Assembly: GCA_963847665.1 (NCBI GenBank)
Contig: CAWKAO010000003.1
Span: forward strand, 558,001-622,000
Length of the DNA stretch: 64,000 nt
DNA from: CAWKAO01 sp963847665
Lineage (GTDB): Bacteria; Actinomycetota; Humimicrobiia; Humimicrobiales; Humimicrobiaceae
Direction: 5' to 3'
Notes under the pieces: model-generated
What the model was told of the DNA's origin: nothing
Databases searched by the model: none
What the model saw: only the letters and a program-made list of their open reading frames with translations
Program-made: the position numbers and the translations under genes
Shown here: positions 52,092 to 61,477 of the stretch, in pieces
Numbering within the stretch: the first letter of the stretch is position 1
Layout of the letters: each line of letters begins with the position of its first letter

Positions 52092-53180
52092 ATGCAATTT
52101 GAGAATCTAGGTTTTACCCCCGACAAGAAAAGACTGCTTTCAGCTTTAGGAGACGAGATACCTGATAAGGTCCCGCTTTTTGACAACTATATCGATGATA
52201 AGATCGTAGAAAACATACTCGGTTATAATGCTGGTAATACCTGTGCAGCAGTCGGTGATCCATTCAGAGGTGATGAGAGGGCAATAGTCGAAGGTGATGT
52301 CTGTGTTCCCATGGATCCTAAGGATTTTATAAAGCTCTGCAATACAATCTGCCAGGATACGATCATGCTTGAGCATGCATTCGTTCCTTACAGGATAATA
52401 GGTAAAAGCGGCAGGCCCGAAATTATAAATGATGGCAGGATAAAAAACAGGAAAGACTGGGCAAAAGTCATAATACCCTCAGATGATGATATCAATGAGA
52501 GGCTGTTTTACCTGAAAAATTATTTAGAAGCCGTAAAAGGAACTGAAATAGCGGTTACCCTCCAGACTGGTAATTTTTTTCTCACACATTATCATAACCT
52601 GAATGGCTCAGATTTCTTTTCACTTATCTATGACGACCCTGCTCTTGTCCAGGAGATGCTTACAGTATCGACAGACTATTTTTCAAAATATGTAAAGGAA
52701 GCGCTAAAGCTGGGTTTTGATGTTTTTATGGCCGGTGATGATGTCGCATATAAGAACGGACTAATGATAAACCCGGAACATTTCAAGAAGCTTTATAAAC
52801 CTTTAGCCGAAAAAATATATGAACCGGTACTTAACGCAAATATCCCGATCATGTTTGATTGCGACGGAAATCCTGAAGAAATAATAGGTATGATAATCGA
52901 GCTTGGGTGCAGCTGCCTGTTCCCGATAGATGCAAATGGCATGGATTATAGAGCTGCCAAGAAAAAATATGGCAAGAAGCTCTGCCTCTATGGAGCAATA
53001 GACACGGACCCTCTAATAAGAAATTCAGCCAAAGAAGTCGAGGCTTATGTAAAAGAAGTCGTCGAAACGATGAAAGTAGGAGGTAAGTATATTGCAGGGA
53101 CAGTCAGTTCGGTAAACGAGATACCGTTTGAAAACTATGTAACAATGATAAATACAATACATAAATACGGGCAATATTAA
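52092..53180 (+). CDS. Uroporphyrinogen decarboxylase (UroD)-type methyltransferase family protein
   Basis: 362 residues. This is a UroD-like TIM barrel as in MtaA/MtbA/CmuA-type corrinoid methyltransferases: KVPLFDNYIDD near the start, FDVFMAGDDVAYKNGLMINPEHFKKLYKP and MFDCDGNPEEIIGMIIELGCSCLFPIDANGMDY, followed by YGKKLCLYGAID. Such proteins move methyl groups between a corrinoid protein and a thiol or tetrahydrofolate. True heme-pathway UroD is unlikely in this context. ATG 52092 follows AGAAGGTATAAC; a start at 51999 would lie inside the operator. First gene of the operon. Confidence 0.85.
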   Translation: MQFENLGFTPDKKRLLSALGDEIPDKVPLFDNYIDDKIVENILGYNAGNTCAAVGDPFRGDERAIVEGDVCVPMDPKDFIKLCNTICQDTIMLEHAFVPYRIIGKSGRPEIINDGRIKNRKDWAKVIIPSDDDINERLFYLKNYLEAVKGTEIAVTLQTGNFFLTHYHNLNGSDFFSLIYDDPALVQEMLTVSTDYFSKYVKEALKLGFDVFMAGDDVAYKNGLMINPEHFKKLYKPLAEKIYEPVLNANIPIMFDCDGNPEEIIGMIIELGCSCLFPIDANGMDYRAAKKKYGKKLCLYGAIDTDPLIRNSAKEVEAYVKEVVETMKVGGKYIAGTVSSVNEIPFENYVTMINTIHKYGQY

Positions 53181-53200
53181 GATAAAGGGAAAGGACACAG

Positions 53201-54631
53201 ATGGCAAAAATGGAAGATTACAGGCTTGAAGGTGGCCTGTCAAAACAACAGATGGACCTGATGCATGAGAAGGCACTGTGGCTTGTAGAAAATGAAGGGA
53301 TTCATGTTCCTCACAGGGGTATTTTAAGTCTGCTTTCAGACCATGATGGAGTGAAGATAGAGGGGGAGACTGTTAAATTTAAATCCGATCTTGTAATGGC
53401 CGCTTTAAAGAATGCAAAGTTTCCACTTCCTGAATATGCAAAAGGACCTGATAATTGGGTCATCTCTGCGGGTGCACACCAGACAAAGATCTTTGATCTG
53501 GAAACAAGAGTATTACGGGAAGCTAAGTTATCTGATCTGGTCGACATGATAAAACTAGGAGATGCTTGCGACACAGTGGGTTCAGCTCCTCTTGTACCAC
53601 TGGATGTACCCCCATATCTTGCAGAGATCTATATGCACAAAACTGCTTATGAATATTCCAGGTTTAGGGCTAATGATATGTTTGAACATGACCCCAGGCC
53701 AACTATAGAAGCTGCAGAGTATATATATGAGATGTCAAAAGTGGCTAAAAAATGGTTTGCGATAGGTCTCTATATGATAAGCCCAAGGGGGTTTGATAAA
53801 AAAGAACTGGATATAGTCTACAGGTTTTTGGACCGGGGTGTACCGATGTGGGCAGGGACACTACCTATTGCAGGAGTAAATGCCCCCATTACGATGATAG
53901 GAGCAATGATCCAGAGCATGTTTGAGACTTTTGGATGCCTTGCAATGTTGAACCTGATAAATACAAAATCATATAATTACATCCAGGTCATAGACAGTTT
54001 TATTGCTCATCCTTTTGATATGAAATATTCGACATTTACCTATGGTTCTGCTGAAGACATACAGGGAGCCCTATACAAGATTTCTCTCCATAAATATTAC
54101 GGTATTCCGATTTCTATAAAATCACTCCTCACCAATGGCAAAGAACCTGGAGATGCACAATCTGCATTTGAAATAGCCGCTTTTACTCTTTCAGCAGCCC
54201 TGGCAGGAGCAAGGATATTCAGGTGTGCAGGCCTGATGTCAAGTGGCGAGACATATTCTGGAGAGCAGGTCGTGATTGCCAAAGAGACCGTCGATTATAT
54301 TAAGAACCTTATAAAATCAAGGGAGTTCTCTGATGAAAGACTGATGGTAGAAGAAATTGCTGCAGTAAAAGCTGGGCAAAGCTTCATCGGAAGAAAAAGC
54401 ACCATAGACCATTACAGGACAGAATACTGGCAGCCGGACCTGTTTACGCATTCAAATCTTGGTCAGTGGCAGGAAATGGGTTCCAGGTCCCTCTGGGATA
54501 ATGCAAATGCTAAGGTAAAAAAACTGATTAAAGAACACTCTTATATGATAGAAATGGATAAGAAGCAAGAACTGGATAAGATACTTGAAACAGCGAAAAA
54601 AGATACAAAACTTATGGCTGCATATAACTAA
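53201..54631 (+). CDS. MttB-family (non-pyrrolysine) methyltransferase 1
   Basis: 476 residues, full length for the MttB superfamily, with no in-frame amber codon, so it belongs to the non-pyrrolysine (MtgB-like) group. These act on quaternary amines such as glycine betaine, carnitine or proline betaine, or on related methylated compounds. Typical segments: DVPPYLAEIYMHKTAYEYSR, GVPMWAGTLPIAGVNAPITM, GARIFRCAGLMSSGETYSGEQVV and GQSFIGRKSTIDHYR. It would transfer a methyl group to the corrinoid protein encoded at 56187. GGAAAGGACAC precedes the ATG. It is followed by a close paralogue. Confidence 0.9.
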   Translation: MAKMEDYRLEGGLSKQQMDLMHEKALWLVENEGIHVPHRGILSLLSDHDGVKIEGETVKFKSDLVMAALKNAKFPLPEYAKGPDNWVISAGAHQTKIFDLETRVLREAKLSDLVDMIKLGDACDTVGSAPLVPLDVPPYLAEIYMHKTAYEYSRFRANDMFEHDPRPTIEAAEYIYEMSKVAKKWFAIGLYMISPRGFDKKELDIVYRFLDRGVPMWAGTLPIAGVNAPITMIGAMIQSMFETFGCLAMLNLINTKSYNYIQVIDSFIAHPFDMKYSTFTYGSAEDIQGALYKISLHKYYGIPISIKSLLTNGKEPGDAQSAFEIAAFTLSAALAGARIFRCAGLMSSGETYSGEQVVIAKETVDYIKNLIKSREFSDERLMVEEIAAVKAGQSFIGRKSTIDHYRTEYWQPDLFTHSNLGQWQEMGSRSLWDNANAKVKKLIKEHSYMIEMDKKQELDKILETAKKDTKLMAAYN

Positions 54632-54671
54632 AGTGTTTTGATTTAAAAGTCTTGGAATCAAGGGAGGTTTG

Positions 54672-56105
54672 ATGAAGTTAGAAGAATATAAAGTGAGTGG
54701 AGGTTTAAATAAGGAGCAGCTTGATAAGATGAATGAAAATGCATTGTGGTTGTGTGAACATGTCGGGATAAATATACCACATGCTGGCATAATAGATATC
54801 CTTTCAAGCTATGAAGGAGTAAAGGTCGAAAGTGGAAATTATGTAAGATTCAGTCCAGACCTTGTAATAAATGCTTTAAAAGAAGCCAAATATGACCTTC
54901 CAGAATATGCAAAAGATGAATGGATAATCTCTGCAGGAGCCCACCAGACTGCATGCTATGACCTCGATAATATAGGGAGGCTTAAAGAGGCTGAGACAAA
55001 GGATCTGATTAATTTTATAAAATTAGGAGATGCTTTAGATACTGTAGGCTCTGCACCTGTTGTACCACTGGATGTACCTACTCATCTACAGCATATATTG
55101 ATGCATAAAGTCGCATATGAGAATTCAAGAAGAAGATGCAATGATATTTTTGAGCATATGGATAAGCCTACATACGAGTGTGCCATGTATGTCAATGAAA
55201 TGGCCAAAGTTGCAGGAAAGAGATTTGCGTTTGGAATATGGATGATAAGTCCGCAATCCTTTGATGCAAAGAATCTGGAGGTTGCTTACAAGATGCTAGA
55301 TAAAGGTGTACCTATGTGGGTCGCAACAATGCCTGTTGCAGGGGTATCGGCACCGATTACCATGCTAGGTGCAGTACAGCAGAGTGTTTTTGAGTATCTC
55401 GCAGGTCTTACCATGCTTAATCTAATAAATAAAAAATCCTTTAATTACATTTCTCCTAACGATGCATTTGAAGCAGATGCATTTGATATGAAATATTCCA
55501 CTTTTGTCTATGGTTCAGTCGAATATACGGAACATACTTTATACCAGATCCCGCTCTGCAATTACTATAATGTACCTGTTATGACCAAGGCCGCTCTGAC
55601 AAATTCAAAGCAACCTGATGGCCAGGCAGCAGCAGAGATAGGCATGCATACGCTGATAGCATCACTTATGGGGGCCAGAGCGTTCAGATGTGCCGGACTT
55701 CTTTCAAGCGGTGAAATATATTCAGGAGAATGGCTGGTTATAAATAAAGAGATAGTCGACTATGTAAAAACTATACTTAAACCGCAGGAATTTTCCGAGG
55801 AAAGGTTATTAATCGATGAAATAGCTGCAGTAAAGGCTGGAGGTAGTTTTATAGGAAGAAAGAGCACAATGCAGCTTTTCAGGCAGGAATACTGGATGCC
55901 CGAGCTCTTTACCCATATGAACCTTGGACAATGGCAGGAAGCCGGTTCGAAGACGATGTGGCAGTACGCTCTCGACAGGGCCAAGAAATTAATAAAAGAG
56001 CACACTTATCAGATAGATCCTGATAAGAAAAAAGAGCTGGATAAGATATATGAAGCTGCAAAAAAAGATGCCAAGCTTGAAGATTCTTTCAGAATAAAAG
56101 TATAG
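54672..56105 (+). CDS. MttB-family (non-pyrrolysine) methyltransferase 2
   Basis: 477 residues, a clear paralogue of the preceding gene (same positions for QHILMHKVAYENSRRRCNDIFEH, GVPMWVATMPVAGVSAPITM, GARAFRCAGLLSSGEIYSGEW and GGSFIGRKSTMQLFRQEYW). There is again no amber codon. ATG 54672 has AGGGAGG a few bases upstream. Two MttB copies with one corrinoid protein suggest either two substrates or two steps of demethylation of one substrate. Which molecule is demethylated cannot be read from the sequence. Confidence 0.9.
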   Translation: MKLEEYKVSGGLNKEQLDKMNENALWLCEHVGINIPHAGIIDILSSYEGVKVESGNYVRFSPDLVINALKEAKYDLPEYAKDEWIISAGAHQTACYDLDNIGRLKEAETKDLINFIKLGDALDTVGSAPVVPLDVPTHLQHILMHKVAYENSRRRCNDIFEHMDKPTYECAMYVNEMAKVAGKRFAFGIWMISPQSFDAKNLEVAYKMLDKGVPMWVATMPVAGVSAPITMLGAVQQSVFEYLAGLTMLNLINKKSFNYISPNDAFEADAFDMKYSTFVYGSVEYTEHTLYQIPLCNYYNVPVMTKAALTNSKQPDGQAAAEIGMHTLIASLMGARAFRCAGLLSSGEIYSGEWLVINKEIVDYVKTILKPQEFSEERLLIDEIAAVKAGGSFIGRKSTMQLFRQEYWMPELFTHMNLGQWQEAGSKTMWQYALDRAKKLIKEHTYQIDPDKKKELDKIYEAAKKDAKLEDSFRIKV

Positions 56106-56186
56106 AAGATAAAAATATTATTTGAAAAAAATAGTTATAAAAAATCACTATTAATAACAGTTAAAAAAATATATGGGAGGTAATTG

Positions 56187-56807
56187 ATGTTCGAAGATCT
56201 ACAGAAAGCAGTTATCGAAGGAAATGAGGAAGAGGGACTTGCCCTGACAAACAAATATTTAAAAGATGGAAATAAAGCTGAAGATATTATAAAAGAGGGA
56301 CTGGTCACAGGAATGAATGTCGTGGGAACAAGGTTTAAAGCCTATGAGATGTATCTTCCTGAGGTAATAATGTCTGCTAATGCAATGAAAAAATCAATGG
56401 AGGTGCTAAAACCTCTTATTGCCGAAGGCAGTGTCACTTCACTGGGAAAAATAGTCATAGCCACAATAGAAGGTGACCTGCATGATATTGGAAAAAATCT
56501 TGTATCGATGATGCTTGAAGGAGCCGGATTTGAACTTATAGATCTGGGAGTAGATGTACCGATAGGTAAAATTGCGGATGCTGCAGTAAATAATAATGCA
56601 AAACTTGTGGCGATCTCCGCCCTGCTTACAACGACAATGATGGCTATGGAACCGGCGATCAAGGAGATCAAAAGACGGGATTCCGGAATAAAAGTCATGG
56701 TCGGCGGTGCGCCTCTTACAATAGATTTTGCGGAAAAAGCTGGAGCTGATGGTTTCGCACCTGACGCGCTTCGTGCAATAGACCTGGCAAAAAAATTATT
56801 AAACTAA
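56187..56807 (+). CDS. Corrinoid (B12-binding) methyl-carrier protein, MttC/MtgC-like
   Basis: 206 residues. An N-terminal helical bundle (EEGLALTNKYLKDGN...VGTRFKAYEMYLPEVIMSANAMKKSM) is followed by a Rossmann-type B12 domain with the base-off motif EGDLHDIGKNLV (DxHxxG), then SALLTTTMMAM and VMVGGAPLT. It accepts a methyl group from the MttB proteins on cobalt and passes it to the UroD-type enzyme. GGGAGG lies just before the ATG. Confidence 0.93.
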   Translation: MFEDLQKAVIEGNEEEGLALTNKYLKDGNKAEDIIKEGLVTGMNVVGTRFKAYEMYLPEVIMSANAMKKSMEVLKPLIAEGSVTSLGKIVIATIEGDLHDIGKNLVSMMLEGAGFELIDLGVDVPIGKIADAAVNNNAKLVAISALLTTTMMAMEPAIKEIKRRDSGIKVMVGGAPLTIDFAEKAGADGFAPDALRAIDLAKKLLN

Positions 56808-56910
56808 TAAATGGCGATCTCGCAAGAAAATAATTTGATATTTTCATAATAGGGAGGTGATGGAAAAAAGATTATTTTGGATTTAATATTACTAAGAAAA
56901 GGAGGAAACA

Positions 56911-58338
56911 ATGAAGAAAGCATTACTTATCATTTTGGTAATAGTTTTCACAGTTTCAATGGTTGCATTCGGAGTAGGCTGCAAACAGCAAGCTGCAGAG
57001 ATAACTGCAGCTGAGTCGATGAGTGAAGAGACTACTACAGCCGAGACAATGGCTGAAGAAACAACTGCAGCAGAAGCCGTAGAACAGAAAGTCTGCAGAC
57101 TCTGGTTCTGGGGAGAAGATGAAGCTCCGGGGCTTACTGATTTTATGCAGGAAGTCGGGGATATGTATACCGAGCAAATCGACCCCAATGTTACATGGGA
57201 GATAACACATGTGGATATTGACCAGCTTTATACAGGTTTTTATGCTGCTATAGAGGCAAAAGATGCACCTGAACTGCATTTGTTATGGGGCGGAGTCTTA
57301 GGTCTGGAACCTGCCTGGGCAGGTCTTCTGGCACCTATAAGCGATTATGTATCAGAGGACACCCTATCCCACATCAGGCCGATCAACAGACAGGAAGGTT
57401 ACTGGAACGGACAGCAATGGCTCGTACCCCTTTACCTGGATCCATGGCCATTAGCAATAAACAGGCAGGTGTGGACCGACTCAGGTCTTGATCCTGACAA
57501 TCTACCGGCTACATATGCAGAATTTGTAGAAGCAGTTATAAAAATAAAGGATGCAGGATTTACTCCATGGGCTGTTGGTATAAAGGATGGTTACTATGGC
57601 GGCTGGTTTCCATCAATTCTTCAGTATCAGTTCTATAACAGCCCAAGTGATTACCACAGAGCTATAGCTGGTATGGAAGACCTTGGAGCAGCACCACATA
57701 GCGACTGGTGGTATCTGCTTGAAGAGCTCTATACTGTAGGTGCTTTTAATTCTGATGTAAATTCTTTGAGCCTTGCAGAAGGTCAGGACCTTTTCCTTCA
57801 GGGAGATGTCGGAATGGTAATGAATGTTCAACCATCAATATCCTACTACTCTAGGGAGATGGGCGAAGACATGATAGATGTATTTATTCCACCTGTGGAT
57901 TCCACAGCGTTTTATGCAGGAAAATGTCCAATACCTATGCAGGCACTTTCTATTCCTGCAGTAGCTAAGTACAAAGAAGAAGCCGGAAAATTCCTCGAGT
58001 TTTTCTACACTGAGGAGATCCAGAATATGCTTTATGAAAAAACTAGCGTATTTCCGGGTTCTGATTGGCTGGACGGAAATCTTATGAAGAATCCTACTGA
58101 TGTTAAGCTGTATGACTGGCTCAACAATAATGCTGCAATGACATACGTATGGCAGCATCCAGGGGCTCTTGAAGAAGCAGCTTACGCTATTACGCAGGAA
58201 CTGCTTGCAGGAGATATAGATGCGGACCAGGCAGCTCAGAAATATGCAGATGCAGGAGAAAAGTGGAGAACTGAGAATCCTGAAGCAGTCAAAAACTTTG
58301 AGATCTGGGCAAATGAAGATATGCCGTTTATGCCTTAA
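56911..58338 (+). CDS. ABC transporter substrate-binding lipoprotein (family 1, carbohydrate type)
   Basis: 475 residues. The signal segment (residues 3-25) ends in the lipobox GVGC. A Glu/Thr/Ala-rich linker (about 28-60) leads to an extracellular binding-protein domain with Trp-rich ligand-pocket elements (WFWGEDEAPGL, YWNGQQWLVPLYLDPWPLAINRQVW). The C-terminus ends with FEIWANEDMPFMP. In this class ligands are sugars, polyols or related compounds, sometimes quaternary amines. AAGGAGGAAAC precedes the ATG. A tiny 8-codon frame with GGGAGG ahead of it lies at 56860-56886. Confidence 0.88.
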   Translation: MKKALLIILVIVFTVSMVAFGVGCKQQAAEITAAESMSEETTTAETMAEETTAAEAVEQKVCRLWFWGEDEAPGLTDFMQEVGDMYTEQIDPNVTWEITHVDIDQLYTGFYAAIEAKDAPELHLLWGGVLGLEPAWAGLLAPISDYVSEDTLSHIRPINRQEGYWNGQQWLVPLYLDPWPLAINRQVWTDSGLDPDNLPATYAEFVEAVIKIKDAGFTPWAVGIKDGYYGGWFPSILQYQFYNSPSDYHRAIAGMEDLGAAPHSDWWYLLEELYTVGAFNSDVNSLSLAEGQDLFLQGDVGMVMNVQPSISYYSREMGEDMIDVFIPPVDSTAFYAGKCPIPMQALSIPAVAKYKEEAGKFLEFFYTEEIQNMLYEKTSVFPGSDWLDGNLMKNPTDVKLYDWLNNNAAMTYVWQHPGALEEAAYAITQELLAGDIDADQAAQKYADAGEKWRTENPEAVKNFEIWANEDMPFMP

Positions 58339-58377
58339 TCTCTATTCAAAGTCAAAAGAACTTTAGCAGGAAAAGAT

Positions 58378-58407
58378 CTGGTACCGGTAGAATATTACCG
58401 GTACCAG
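58378..58407. repeat. Intercistronic hairpin between binding protein and permease
   Basis: CTGGTACCGGTA (58378-58389) pairs perfectly over 12 bp with TACCGGTACCAG (58396-58407) around GAATAT. No T-run follows. It may stabilise the upstream binding-protein message or lower read-through to the permeases. Confidence 0.6.
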
Positions 58408-58442
58408 AAAGAAGTTTGTAGTTTTATTTGGTTATTTAATAT

Positions 58443-59324
58443 ATGAAGAATAAAAAAAGAGAAAATCTAAAAGGTTTTTTATTTATTGGTCCTACGTTGG
58501 TATTTATACTGATAGTATATTTTTATCCACTTGTCCAGAATTTTATTTACAGCCTTAGAGACCTGAGTCTTCCCGGAAGGCCTTTTTCAGGTTTCAGGAA
58601 CTATTACCTTATGTTTAATGATGAGATCTTCTGGATATCCATTAGAAACAATGCAATATTGATCTTTGTATTGGTACCTTTACTTGTATTTATATCACTT
58701 ATATTTTCAGTACTTCTTTTTGAAAGGATAAAAGGTTGGAAGTTTTACCGCGGTACACTGCTTCTTCCATATATAACATCTATAACTGCAGTCGGTCTTT
58801 TCTTTTCCCTCTTTTTCCAGGGTAGAGGAATGCTAAACACTTTCTTCAAATTTATCCATCTAGACTTCCTGGTAGTAGACTGGCTCGGTTCAACTAAATT
58901 CGCCCTGCCTGCGATTATGCTTGTGATTCTATGGAGAGAGTTTGGATTTGGTACGATGCTCTTTCTTGCAAGGCTGACTACTGTGTCAGAAGAACTTTTT
59001 GATGCTGCAAAGATAGATGGTGCAAACTGGTTCCAAAGGCTGATACATGTAGTGATACCACAGCTCGGTACTGTTATAGAGTTCTATGTATTCATTATGA
59101 TAGTCACAATGCTTAGCTGGGTGTTCAATTATGTTTATGTAATGACCCTGGGAGGACCTGCAAGGAGTACATATGTGACTGAACTTTATATATTCCTGGA
59201 GGCATTTAAGATGAACAGGATGGGAGTCGCTGCGGCAGTTTCAATAATGCTTTTTATAATCACTGCAGTACTTGCATTTGCATCCTATAAGTTCAGGACG
59301 AGGCTTTATCGTGAATACGATTAA
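58443..59324 (+). CDS. Carbohydrate ABC transporter permease, MalF type
   Basis: 293 residues and six hydrophobic helices. KGFLFIGPTLVFILIVYFYPLVQNFIYSL is the usual MalF-type start. The EAA loop with EELFDAAKIDGANWFQRLIHVVIPQL contacts the ATPase. It follows the hairpin downstream of the binding-protein gene and is 14 bases from the second permease. Confidence 0.9.
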   Translation: MKNKKRENLKGFLFIGPTLVFILIVYFYPLVQNFIYSLRDLSLPGRPFSGFRNYYLMFNDEIFWISIRNNAILIFVLVPLLVFISLIFSVLLFERIKGWKFYRGTLLLPYITSITAVGLFFSLFFQGRGMLNTFFKFIHLDFLVVDWLGSTKFALPAIMLVILWREFGFGTMLFLARLTTVSEELFDAAKIDGANWFQRLIHVVIPQLGTVIEFYVFIMIVTMLSWVFNYVYVMTLGGPARSTYVTELYIFLEAFKMNRMGVAAAVSIMLFIITAVLAFASYKFRTRLYREYD

Positions 59325-59338
59325 AGAAAGTTAAATCT

Positions 59339-60208
59339 ATGAAAGACGCAAAAATTAAGAAAGTAAAACAAAAAATAACAGCCAGAAGAGTCTTTGCAGA
59401 GATACTAAGGCAGTTTTTACTTATTGTTGCGGTAGGTATTGTGCTTACTCCAATTGCCTATATTATAATAGCATCTTTCAAGACAAAAATGGATTATGTC
59501 AAAAACCAGATCGGATTGCCAAATCCATTTGTCCTGGATAACTACAAAGCACTCTTTGCAGATGGCCAGTTACTTATCTGGTTTAAAAATTCAGCAATAG
59601 TCACAATAATCTCTGTTGCTTTATCTATTATAATTGCAGCGATAGCTGCATATGCATTTAGCAGGATAAATTTTATCGGTAGAGAAAAAATATTTAATTT
59701 TATAATCGCACTTATGATAATACCGCCAATCGTTATGATAATACCTCTTTTCGTGCTTGCTACAAGAGCACACCTTGTAAACACTTACTGGAGCGCAATA
59801 TTGATCTATACGGGACTTATGCTTCCATTTAACATTTATCTCTTGCGTAATTTCTTTGTGACCATCCCTGAGTCTATAGTAGATTCTGCCAGGATGGACG
59901 GGTGTGGTGACTGGGGGATCTTCATGAGGATAATAATCCCCCTGTCAAGGTCAGCACTGATCACCCTTATAGTCGTCAGTGTGCTCTGGGTCTGGAACGA
60001 GCTTCTTATTGCACTTATATTTCTACAGAGAGAAGAGCTTACTACTCTTATGGTAGGCCTGATTAGATTTCAGGGAAGGTTCAGGGTAAACCAGCCTGTA
60101 ATACTTGCTGGCATTTTTGCTTCTATGGTGCCAATGATAATAATCTATCTTATCGGTCAGAGATTCTTTGTAAGAGGTCTGACAGCTGGTGCCTTGAAGG
60201 GTGAATAA
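59339..60208 (+). CDS. Carbohydrate ABC transporter permease, MalG type
   Basis: 289 residues and six hydrophobic helices. The EAA loop is VDSARMDGCGDWGIFMRIIIPLSRSALITL, and RGLTAGALKGE at the C-terminus is the typical MalG-type ending. No ATP-binding gene lies in this cluster, so a shared ATPase such as the MsmX/UgpC-type protein encoded at 30077 is needed. Confidence 0.9.
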   Translation: MKDAKIKKVKQKITARRVFAEILRQFLLIVAVGIVLTPIAYIIIASFKTKMDYVKNQIGLPNPFVLDNYKALFADGQLLIWFKNSAIVTIISVALSIIIAAIAAYAFSRINFIGREKIFNFIIALMIIPPIVMIIPLFVLATRAHLVNTYWSAILIYTGLMLPFNIYLLRNFFVTIPESIVDSARMDGCGDWGIFMRIIIPLSRSALITLIVVSVLWVWNELLIALIFLQREELTTLMVGLIRFQGRFRVNQPVILAGIFASMVPMIIIYLIGQRFFVRGLTAGALKGE

Positions 60209-60281
60209 AAAGAAAAAATAATAAAATGTCCGATTTTTGTGATTTAGAATAAAATATCTAAAAAAAATTCCTGGAGGAGAA

Positions 60282-61407
60282 ATGAAAAAGGATAATAAAA
60301 GGACTGTAGAGATCGAAATAAAGATAAAACAGGTTAGGGAAGTCATAGGATCTAATGATCTTTCAGGAATCCTGCTAACACAACAGTATAATATTTACTG
60401 GCTGACGGCGGGAGGCAATAACCATGTCCTCTGGGATGATCAGTATGGTATTATCGGTATCCTTATAACCAATGACAGAGCTATAGTACTGGCTGAAAAC
60501 GGTGATATCTGGAGGGTAAGGGATGAGGAATTTTTTAATTATCCTTTCGAATATATTAAATACGAATGGTATGCTTCAAACCATGCAGCTGAAGCAAAAA
60601 AGATCGCAGGGAATGGCAGGTTTGGAACTGATTCTTTCAATCCCGGATTTGATGACCAGGTAGATATCAATCCGTTATTGAGCCCATACAGGTCAGTCTT
60701 TCAGCCATATGAGGCCGAGAGGTATTTAAAACATGGCAGGTTCATTGCAAGAGTGATAACAGATGTATGTATGTCATCCAAACCTGGAATGCGGGAAAAC
60801 GAGATCGCTGCAATGTTTGCATCTGAAAGCATAAAAAATAACTATACTATATTTGTCCAGCTTCTAGGCAGCGATGAAAGATCACTCAAATACAGGCATC
60901 AGGTCGTTACGGATAAAAGAATGGAAAAGCATTACAGTTTTTGTGGAGTAGCAAGATACCAGGGATTTACCTATCCTGTCAACAGGGTCGTATCATTTGG
61001 AGAGCCGGATAAAAAACTTCAGGAAAACAACAGGAAAATAGAGACTGTTTATGCACTTCTTAATAAAAATGCGAAAATAGGCACAAACCTCAGTGAAATA
61101 TATAAAAAACTGCCAGATATTTATGAGACGGCTGGAATTGAAGAAAGATGAATGGAGGAACCATTCTATAGGTGGCACAACAGGATACATGCCGCGTGAA
61201 AACCAGCTTATGGATGGTGTAGACTACGAAATAAGGGAAAACAATATGATAGGCTGGAACCCTTCCCTTCCGGGAGTAATGGCTGAAGATGTCTATTTCA
61301 GGACTAAAGATGATATGGAGTTTGTCACCTGGGACGACAGGTGGCCCTCACAAAAAGTAGATGCTGAAGGTGAAGAGGTGATCCGTCCTGCAATACTGGT
61401 CTTATAG
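60282..61407 (+). CDS. M24 'pita-bread' family protein 1, metal ligands not conserved, frameshifted
   Basis: The first frame (60282 to about 61140) gives an N-terminal creatinase/prolidase-type domain (GILLTQQYNIYWLTAGGNNH) and the start of the C-terminal domain. The +1 frame gives the end (KDEWRNHSIGGTTGYMPREN, with the late Glu region), stopping at 61407. Joined, about 374 residues. Where M24 metalloenzymes carry DxG...SD, it has FCGVARYQGFTYPVNRV (about residues 220-236), so both Asp ligands are replaced. It is therefore unlikely to be a metal aminopeptidase. A metal-free creatinase-like hydrolase is possible. GGAGGAG precedes the ATG. Confidence 0.75.
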
Positions 61408-61477
61408 CTCAATGATCATAAATAATTAAAATGTTCGTTATTTTATACTAGTAAGAAAATAAGAAAGCAGGCTGTTA

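Noticed and set aside
52092..53180. Heme-pathway uroporphyrinogen decarboxylase.
   Set aside because: The gene lies in a corrinoid methyltransferase operon without heme genes and follows the methyltransferase branch of the family.
53201..56105. Pyrrolysine-containing trimethylamine methyltransferases.
   Set aside because: Both MttB frames run to full length without an in-frame TAG, and no pyl genes or tRNA were seen.
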